Shown here: piece after piece, positions 57,028-64,000 of the stretch
Position numbering within the stretch: position 1 is the first letter of the stretch
Layout: each line of letters begins with the position of its first letter
Made by a program: the position numbers and the translations under genes
The notes under the pieces: generated by a model
Database searches by the model: none
The model's input: only the letters and a program-made list of their open reading frames with translations
What the model was told of the DNA's origin: nothing
Source: Atherinomorus stipes
Taxonomy: Eukaryota; Chordata; Actinopteri; Atheriniformes; Atherinidae
DNA: 64,000 nt
Direction of reading: 5' to 3'
Assembly: GCA_023101725.1 (NCBI GenBank)
Contig: JALJCO010001026.1
Coordinates: forward strand, 279,001-343,000

Positions 57028-57290
57028 TCACTTCAATTCACTTCAGCTTTGCTTGCATACCGCCAATTCACAACAATGTCATCTCAGGCCACTTCACAGA
57101 CAGACAACTTGCAGACAATTCATATTGGCTTAGCTAAGGAAACCAACAGATTGGATCCAATCTTCACTTGACTCCCCCATCCTGAGCAAGCACAGAGTTG
57201 TGGCCCACAGTGGAAAGGAAACTACCCCTTTGCATCTCAGTCCAAATCCCTTGCTCTTCTGAGCACCCAATTGTTGCTTCGACAAACATA
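57028..57290 (+). repeat. Old dispersed retroposon-type repeat
   Basis: TTCACTTCAATTCACTTCAG, CACAACAATGTCATCTCAGG, CCTGAGCAAGCACAGAG and GTGGAAAGGAAACTACCCC keep the order of a very common fish repeat, strongly diverged. Confidence 0.5.
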
Positions 57291-58341
57291 AGTCTTACAA
57301 ATCTGGAAAAGTCTTCACGAGGGAGTGTTAGTCCTGGTCCTTGAAGGCCAGTGTCATGCATGTTTTCATGTTTTTTCTGCTGTGACACACCTGACTCAAA
57401 TCCATAGCTAATTAGCAGACACGTTTGAGACGATATTACTGGCTTTGCTGTCTTCATTTGCTCCAAGTTTAGGACTTCATGACTCAGTTTGGGACAAATG
57501 TCCCACGTTCAGCTTCCAGCAGAGACACTACAGGAACTGAAGCATCTGCAACTTCAGCTGTCACATGCAGAAACTGGCTGTAGATTCAGGACTAAAACAA
57601 AGACACAAATGTTCATGTGCTTCTCTTTTCTGGATCTCAGTCATGGTGAAACTATAGAAAGCTGCTTTCTGCTTAGATGCTGCTTTTTATGCTGCTTTAG
57701 TCAAGCTAATCATACACTGCTGTTTCCAGCATTTTCCAGGACAATTAGCCTCTTTTTCTCATCTGAAACAAACAATCCAGAAAAGTTTGTGGAACTAATG
57801 ATTGAAGAGTATATTCATAAAGTGGTTGCCATGGCTACGCTGCAGATGTCTGTTCATTGCTCCAGATTACAGAGAATGGAAGATGAATTTCTCTGGAACT
57901 TTGATACCATGCAGGTGATGGACTTGAGTCAACAGCACCTTTGGAAACAGAAATGAGCAAACTGTCTGCATCATCTCCAGACCCCCTCAATATTTCATGT
58001 CTTTTTTTTCTTTCCACATTCTTTCAGGTTCAGGATGCAGGACAGGTTCCAGGTTCAGCTCAGTTTCTGTGCTGAAAGATGTCCAATGAGAGACATCATC
58101 CACACTGACATCATCCAAACACCTTCTACAGGTGTTCTGTTGCTCATTAATAAAACTCAGTCCGATGAGTGTTCGATACCATTCTGACTGTGGAAGCCTG
58201 GAGAAAGTGCTTATTGGATTATGTGGTTTTTATATTTTATATATTTTATATATTGTGAGTGTGTGTGTGTGTTTTTTTTTTTGTTTCTTTTTAAATATGG
58301 ACCTGTGTGAGTCTGAAATAAAGATTGAATTGAACCCTGAC
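57291..58341. other. No gene recognised
   Basis: A hAT-like diverged repeat at 57330-57450 (GTCCTGGTCCTTGAAGGCC, ACACACCTGACTCAAATCC). A 155-codon plus-strand frame (57489-57956) has no domain that I recognise and no splice context; it lies 3' of the NLR exon on the opposite strand. A GT/T-rich patch lies at 58255-58290. Confidence 0.35.
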
Positions 58342-58515
58342 CTGAGAGTTTCCAGTTTGCAGTTTGGACTCTTCAGTCCACCAGACAGCTGCTTCACTCC
58401 TGAATCCTGCAGGTTGCTAATACTCAGGTCCAGTTGTGTCAGACTGGAGGACTGGGAGCTGAGGACTGAGGACAGAGCTTCACAGCTTCTCTCTGAGAGA
58501 CCACACATCCACAGC
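58342..58515 (-). CDS. LRR exon of an NLRC3-like NOD-like receptor
   Basis: The exon is 174 bases long, the standard size of the repeated leucine-rich-repeat exons in teleost NLR genes. The minus strand has CTGTCTCTTCAG as acceptor just before it and CTCAG|GTCAGG as donor at its end. It is fully open in the expected phase (1 base, 57 codons, 2 bases). The peptide carries [35 protein letters not shown] and [10 protein letters not shown], one LRR pair of the ribonuclease-inhibitor type. NLRs of this kind are cytosolic immune sensors with a NACHT domain followed by LRRs and often B30.2. No neighbouring NACHT, LRR or B30.2 exon is visible here, so it may be an isolated exon of a gene pseudogenised by transposons. 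Confidence 0.85.
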
Positions 58516-58667
58516 CTGAAGAGACAGTTAGACAAACATACAAATAACAATATATGTGATCAGAAGGAATCAATGCTCATATTGGATGTAGACTGAAAGA
58601 GCATCTGTGGAGGAAAATCAGCTATTCCAACATTCCCACTGGTGCAGATGTTTCTGTAGAGAGTAAG

Positions 58668-58740
58668 GGCGCATTCACAAAGCTTTTTATATTCAAATGA
58701 TCGTAAAGTCCATTTCGATTAGGGAGTGTGAACGCGCAAA
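58668..58740. mobile_element. End of a GTTCACAC-type element
   Basis: AAGGGCGCATTCACAAAGC followed at 58720 by AGGGAGTGTGAACGCGC. Resembles the terminal repeat of the element at 22975-23602. Limits unclear. Confidence 0.4.
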
Positions 58741-60063
58741 TCGACTCTGATCCGGAACAAACAACCAGACTCGGTCCGCTTACAAACGCAGGTCTCGGGT
58801 CTGATTCAAGGGAACTAAAGACAGGAAGTGGACTGCAGATTGCATTGGCATTGTGGGTAAAACGCTGGGCAACATGTGTAAACACTACGATAACAAATAC
58901 ACGTGTGGGACTGCAGTACAAGATGGGTTGTGGTCAGACGTGGAGTTAGGAGGAAGTAAAAGCTTTAATCGATATCCGGTCTGATGAAAGTATATCCAGC
59001 TCCTCGGCACAAAAATAATGTTTTGTGGAGGAAACAGAAGGGCGAGAACCTTGTTGTTCGTGTTAGTGATGTTGTTCATGAACGATTCGTTCAATATGAA
59101 CTAATCTTTAGATGACTCAGTAGTAATGAGTCCTCTCAGAGAGTGAGTCGTTCATTCTCTGCAGTACGCTCTCTCACCACACGGCAGCAGCTGCGTGAGC
59201 TCAGCCAGCAGTAGGACAGGAAACAGAAATGATTCGTTCACCACTCACCCAACTGTGTCGGTCCTCAGGTATCGTTCTTTTGTGACAGCCAGGCTGCTCA
59301 GGTTGTGTGGTGAGCAGCAAGCACTTTAGTTCTCTCATAATCTTTAAATGGATCAGTACGGATCTTTCTTTCGTTCATTTGTCACGTGAGAGCTGCGCTA
59401 CAGTTACAGGGTTGTGGAGAGGAGACCAACAAGGAATGATGTCTGATATCTTATGTTCATTCATTTGTCTATCGTCCACGACCTCTGACATAAATACTTT
59501 AATCATGAAATAACAAATGGTTAGTGGGCTTCAGCTCTTGTGTGTTACTAACGTAAAGTGTGTTTGTAAATAAATGTTTTTCTAAAATTATATCAACATC
59601 TGTTATACTCTGCCACAAACTAAAATATAATATATTATTCATTTATGAAATCATAATCAGTGGTCTTCGGTTCTTTTACATTTTCAATTTGAATCATATC
59701 ATTTTAATTACGTTAAACTCCTGAAAAAAATTCAGCAGCTCCTGTACTTCATCCCTCTGCTTTATTGTTCATGTTGAAAACTTTTCTGCACACAGCTACC
59801 TGTGTTCTCTCACATGTACTAGTTCAGATTTATTTCTTTGCACCATGGAAAAAATCACAAAACAGTCAATCACTTTCTGTCATACATTTCCTATGAGTAG
59901 AAAGAAGATCTAATCTTTTTTTGTCCATCCCGAAGCAAAAGCTAAATAACCTTTAGTAAGATGCTTACCGCCAAAATAAAGCAATACTATAAGAAATGTC
60001 TATATTCAATTAAACCTAAAAACATCACTAAGGAAAATATCAACATTCACGTGTGATAATAAA
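58741..60063. other. No gene; repeat with GAACGATTCGTTC motif
   Basis: At 59050-59330 the palindromic phrase GAACGATTCGTTC and the related GAGTCGTTCATTC and GATTCGTTCACC occur within a sequence style common as a fish dispersed repeat. The remainder is AT-rich and anonymous. Confidence 0.45.
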
Positions 60064-60330
60064 TCAGACAATGGAGAAGGCAACAAAAAATATGAAACCC
60101 AATACAGAAGGAAGAAGCAACATGAACCTCTTCATGTTAATACTGACTGAATATACTTTTTCTTTATACATATACTTGAACTGAACAGTATTGTTAAAAG
60201 TTTTAAGATCTTCATGAAGTGAATTCCACAGTTTTACCCCAATAACTGAAGGACACATCTGGTTTAGTGTTGTTCATGCATATTGGTGTTCGAAATTATA
60301 TTTTGTCCTTCTGAACTCATTTTCTAAATG
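60064..60330 (-). mobile_element. LINE C-terminal fragment
   Basis: The minus strand reads GVKLWNSLHEDLKTFNNTVQ then FKYMYKEKVY, the C-terminal LWNSL...FKxxYK pattern of LINE reverse transcriptases such as the copy at 48706-48913. Too short to assign. Confidence 0.5.
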
Positions 60331-60461
60331 GAAAAGGTGTATTTTTCTGGTAAATTTCTACATCTTGTTTTAACATAATTGATAGTGTTTGGAACTGAAC
60401 CAAATCTTCAAGGTTTAAAGGTGTCATAACCTAGTGTTTTACAGACACAATTCTTCTTAAA

Positions 60462-60854
60462 TTAGTCAGTCATCAGTCTTTCATTTTCTATACCGCTTAT
60501 CCAGTTCAGGGTCGCGAGGGTTGCTGGAGCCCATCCCAGCTATTATCAGGCGAGAGGCAGGTACACCCTGGACAGGTTGCCAGTCTGTTGCACGGCCAAC
60601 ACAGAGAGACAGATACCCACGCACGTTCACAGGGCCAATTTAGAGTGATCAATTAACAAAACATGCATGTCTTTGGATGGTGGGAGGAAGCCGAAATACC
60701 TGGAGAGAACCCACGCATACACGGGCAGAACATGCAAACTCCACACAGGAAGGAACTGCTGGAATTGTTCGAACTCTTCCCCAGACGGGAACCGAACTAG
60801 TGACCTTTTCACTGTGAGGCTGCAGTGCTAACCACCACACCACCGTGCAGCCAC
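60462..60854 (-). mobile_element. tRNA-derived SINE, full-length, minus strand
   Basis: Same family as 32793-33143. On the minus strand the head GGTTAGCACTGCAGCCTCAC lies at the right edge and the tail, complementary to TTTCATTTTCTATACCGCTT, at the left. A 9-bp duplication CTTCTTAAA flanks it (60453-60461 and 60855-60863). The right copy overlaps the TTAA of the next element. Confidence 0.88.
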
Positions 60855-60858
60855 CTTC

Positions 60859-61637
60859 TTAAAGGTGCCATGACATCAAATTTCACTTTTCTGGGGTTTT
60901 GGGTGTATAATATGATCTATTGTGCACTGATGAGGCCATGTGAATGTCAGAGTGAGAATCAAAGTTCCTGTTTATGGTCTGTCAGCTTTGTCTCTCTGCT
61001 CAGAAACAGTTGAATCAGACAGCAGGATATCATTCTACGTAGTTCTATCATTCTACGTAATTTAATTGCTCCAATAAGTGCACACTATCAAGTAAACAGC
61101 CCCCCTCTCTCTCCTAAAGTCTATGCACCGTCCGCCCCCCCTCCCCTCCCTGTCTGATTCAGCTTCGTGTATGGAGCTAGTAGTAATCCCTGCAGTCAGG
61201 TCTGGGTTTTCAAGCAAATGGATTTAAAAGAAAACTTCTGCAGCAACACTGAGGGAGGGGGCCACAACCTTGTCATTACCTGTAAGTTTATTTATTTTCT
61301 AAATGCTGTCTTGTCTGATAAACGTAGCTCACGCTGTCTGAAGTGCCCATGTTGCTAGCAGTTAGCCTTTAGCAAAGTCCGATCGCAGCTTGACCTAGAT
61401 TCTCTAAATAAGGTCATAGCGAAATAAGGTGTAGCCAATCAAAATGAAGTCAACGTGGTCTCCGGGTAAAGCTCCATATCATCACTGGACCCAACTGTAT
61501 TACTGAGGAAGTGAGGTCTGGCGTTTCAAAACAATACTCCGCTGTAAAAAATGCCGTTTTTTTCTTTGGAGTATTTACATATAACGTAATGCCAACAACA
61601 TAAACTAGTTTTTACTGCTATATCATCACTCCTTTAA
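60859..61637. mobile_element. TTAA-target element, 0.78 kb
   Basis: The ends are TTAA|AGGTGCCATGACATCA and, inverted, TTAA|AGGAGTGATGATATAGC. TTAA on both sides. The interior includes a C-rich stretch (61100-61150) and no transposase. The left end matches 19343-19410. Confidence 0.78.
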
Positions 61638-61739
61638 ATCATTTTCAAATTAATTCTAATCATAGTTGGGTGGGAGGAAAATTTAATGAGCTCATTTTGA
61701 CCTCTTTTTATCCCCAACTTTTGTTTGTCGCGAGAATAC

Positions 61740-62335
61740 TGCCGAAGTAAAGTTCTGCAACACCCCCTACCCTCTCCACGGGAACAGAGGGACATTCTGG
61801 GTCCAAGTCAAGGCCGTTTTTATCATCATACGGACTGTGAGCCGCTGTCTCTCACTTACGCACACACATTTTCACGACACTGATGCACTTCCACTGCACT
61901 GCTGGTCCTTCTTTTTCCTGCCCTTCTGGACAGACCGAGCTGGCAGGGTGCCTGAGTGCTACCTCGCTCTACTGGGGGGGGGGACCCTTCCTTCCTGCCC
62001 ATCACATGTCTTCCATGTTGTGATTGCCTGAGTTCGTGCTTCTCTGTATTGGTGTGTCTTTTTTTGTCTCCAAGGTCGTCACCTGTGTACGTGGAGAGTT
62101 CAGAAACCTCTCTTTTTTTTTTACCACCTACCCACCTTTCTTCATTTTACCGTTTTTTCTCTCTGCAAAGGTGCGCCCTGTGAGGGGCTGCGTGACCACA
62201 GTCTGCCTGATCCTGTCTTGTTACATTTTTTTTTTGTTTGTTTTTTGTTTGTGTGTCTTGGACAGGTTGTACTGAAACATGAATTTCCCCTCAGGGATCA
62301 ATAAAGTATCTTTGATTTGATTTTTGATTTGATCT
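61740..62335 (+). mobile_element. 5'-truncated LINE-type retroposon
   Basis: Inserted between GAGAATAC and ACACAAGAATTAG of the repeat unit. The 3' end is ATTTCCCCTCAGGGATCAAT plus AAAGTATCTTTGATTTGATT with further TTTGATTTGAT units, the tail of a fish non-LTR family. The 5' part is GC-balanced without clear motifs; a G run lies at 61973-61983. Flanking AATAC and GATAC suggest a short, imperfect target duplication. Confidence 0.75.
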
Positions 62336-62752
62336 GATACACACAAGAATTAGACCTGTCTGTAAGTGCGTTCACGAGGCAAGCGTCAAAGCCAAAACAA
62401 AGTCTTATCAGGACAGACCAAGTGAAGGAAATGATGTCCCAACAGAGAAAAACGTGATAAAATGTAACGGTGCGGTTGATAGAGAGGATCCACGGAGTAA
62501 AAGGGCTGGACTCTGATGAATATAAGGAGCAGACGTCTGACGTGAAGTTACTCAAACAGCAACAACTGTGTTAGCTTTTGTAGCTACATTAGCAGCTTGT
62601 CACCGTTCGTCTACCATCATTAACTGGTCTCTTACACAAAAGATAATAAGTTACACAAGCAGCAACACTTGCTGCTGAATTTCTGCCGAAGCAGCTCAGC
62701 CCCTTGTCGTCATCATCCTCCTCTCTGAAAAAGCTGGTCATTAATTGCCACT

Positions 62753-62965
62753 CCGGTCAGTCAGTCATTTTCTGTACCGCTTATCCAGTTCAGGGTCGCG
62801 GGGTTGCTGGAGCCCATCCCAGCTATTATCAGGCGAGAGGCGGGGTACACCCTGGACAGGTCGCCAGTCTGTCGCAGGGCCAACATGGAGAGACAGACAA
62901 CCATTCACGCTCACATTCATTCCTAGGGGCAATTTAGAGTGACCAATTAACCTAACATGCATGTC
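62753..62965 (-). mobile_element. tRNA-derived SINE, 5'-truncated
   Basis: Minus-strand copy of the 32793 family that keeps the 3' part (complement of TCATTTTCTGTACCGCTTAT) and lacks the tRNA head. An 11-bp duplication TAATTGCCACT flanks it (62742-62752 and 62966-62976). The same place in copy A (near 28180) is unoccupied. 5' truncation with target duplication is expected of LINE machinery. Confidence 0.9.
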
Positions 62966-63080
62966 TAATTGCCACTACAGGTAATCAGCTGATTTTATCA
63001 GGTGGTGCTAAAGAGGCAAGCTTAGCAGCTCGCAGCCTCTGTAGATCACGTCATCCGCAGAGAAAAAACAAAATTGCGTA

Positions 63081-63610
63081 CTGTAGAGAGCGCACTCTTG
63101 TGATCAATTCTGGAAGAGAGAGCCCGCACTCAAAGATGAAGCCACTTTAATTCTCCGGAGTTTCTGGCACGTTTTCTGAGGTCCTATTCCAATACACGTT
63201 TTAACATGAAAAAGTGGGATTTCTGGGTGATGACTCCTTTTAATATTCTGGATTTAACAAATAATTTACTGGTGTGTTCTTGATAACAAACTTTGTGTAT
63301 AATTCTTACAGTTGTCATCATGAAACACTTGTGCCATTGCCTCTCATCTTTCTCCTTATTTCCACGTCTTTGCGGTCACCAGACACCAACAGGAGGCTGC
63401 AGAGTGGGTGTTATAGTGAAGGCGTCCAGTTTTAACACAGTGACTGCACAAATCCAGGCCAGTCGCTGGTGTTTCTACATGGGAAACCAGTAAAATCTTA
63501 TTCCCTGTGTAGGAGAGTTCTCCCCTCATTGATTAAAGCAATCAAAACATGCAAAAGAAAAGTCCAGAATCGTTGTAATTAACTTCATAAAAACCAGTCT
63601 CTATTCTATT
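63081..63610. other. No gene recognised
   Basis: Anonymous sequence between the repeat unit and the partial frame at the right edge. Confidence 0.35.
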
Positions 63611-64000
63611 TCAATGGACTTGCAAAGCTTTCTGACCTTCGAGGGCAGTTGCGAGTATGTGCAAGAGACGTATGCATAAATTATGAAAATGATCCATTGT
63701 GTTTGTTATGTCCTGCACCAGTTTTTCACATTCCAGAGAGAAATCCTGTGTTTCAAAAACCTGACAAAATATATTAAGCACTTTTGCCATGCTTAGTTCA
63801 TCATTAGTGATGAAATGCTTTTTCCTTGATGTGTTAGTTGCAACTTTTATGGAGTCTCAGAGTTTTCTAGAGACCACTGAGCTAAAATTTTGTTGAACAT
63901 ACTTCCCATGACTCCTAGCATCCCCCAGTAACTGATTTAGTTCCTTTTGTACAGTTTTGAAACCCAATTTATCCTGATTTTTTAATTGAATCTTTGTTGT
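63611..64000 (-). pseudogene. Old coding remnant, possibly LINE linker region, runs off the edge
   Basis: One minus-strand frame stays open from the window edge to a TGA at 63611-63613 apart from a single in-frame TGA at 63857-63859, about 130 codons. Peptide parts: KLGFKTVQKELNQLLGDARS, GKYVQQNFSSVVSRKL (stop) DSIKVATNTSRKK, then NDELSMAKVLNIFCQVFETQ and DFSLECEKLVQDITN. The order basic helix, KLxD, N-x-F-x-x-x-F resembles the stretch before the reverse transcriptase in some fish LINEs, but this is only a guess. The remainder lies outside the window. Confidence 0.4.

Larger units (their letters stand above)
61650..63080 (+). repeat. Repeat unit copy B, interrupted twice
   Basis: Sister of 25465-28305. 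Segments 61650-61739, 62341-62752 and 62966-63080 align in order with copy A. Insertions at 61740-62340 (retroposon) and 62753-62965 (SINE) are absent from copy A, while the hAT of copy A is absent here. No coding sequence. Confidence 0.9.

Noticed and set aside
57489..57956. 155-codon plus-strand frame near the NLR exon
   Set aside because: Opposite strand to the NLR exon and no domain, with runs of Cys, Phe and Leu typical of noncoding sequence.

Overview
The window reads as teleost fish DNA made almost entirely of transposable-element debris and simple repeats. The evidence is fish-type Tc1 elements, L2-like and L1-like LINEs, hAT, Harbinger and TTAA-target DNA elements, tRNA-derived SINEs, long GT, CT, TA and CCAT microsatellites, and one 174-bp leucine-rich-repeat exon of the kind repeated in fish NLRC3-like genes. 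I find no complete host protein gene, no rRNA or tRNA gene and no CRISPR array. Most open frames in the window are chance frames through repeats, so few are called as coding.

Layout. 1-6.4 kb: mostly unassigned, with a SINE piece, a Tc1 end and an AGTATACT-rich repeat. 6.46-8.01 kb: a 29-bp minisatellite. 8.03-12.9 kb: a degraded L1 with ORF1 joined to a late part of ORF2, interrupted once and ended by a Tc1 fragment. 14.0-17.4 kb: an L2-like LINE 3' end, a SINE, and a Tc1 element whose transposase DNA has expanded into a 31-bp minisatellite. 18-25 kb: microsatellites, TTAA elements, a Tc1-type MITE and a possible solo LTR. 25.5-28.3 kb: one copy of a repeat unit split by a 2.2-kb hAT; a sister copy at 61.65-63.08 kb is split by two different insertions. 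30.8-33.5 kb: a TTAA element and a SINE with 13-bp target duplications. 33.5-38.4 kb: A-, G- and T-rich low-complexity sequence with Tc1, LINE and SINE pieces. 39-43.8 kb: a TTAA element inside another TTAA element, then a Tc1 with about 200-bp inverted repeats. 45.6-47.9 kb: a fold-back element holding a second, 1.1-kb near-perfect palindrome. 48.6-51.0 kb: a LINE whose reverse transcriptase is split by a Harbinger element that keeps a Myb/SANT-like exon pair. 51.3-56.8 kb: a CCAT array, a hAT carrying a G-rich retroposed insert, and an L1 3' half. 58.3 kb: the NLR LRR exon. 60-64 kb: SINEs, TTAA elements, the sister repeat unit, and an old coding stretch running off the right edge.

The main scientific value is internal stratigraphy. 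Several insertions can be checked against an uninterrupted related copy in the same window, or against a reading frame restored at the junction. This gives target duplications and relative ages without outside data. No previously unknown functional system can be claimed. The least expected objects are the nested palindromes, the transposase-derived minisatellite, and the A-tailed G-rich insert with target duplications inside a hAT element.
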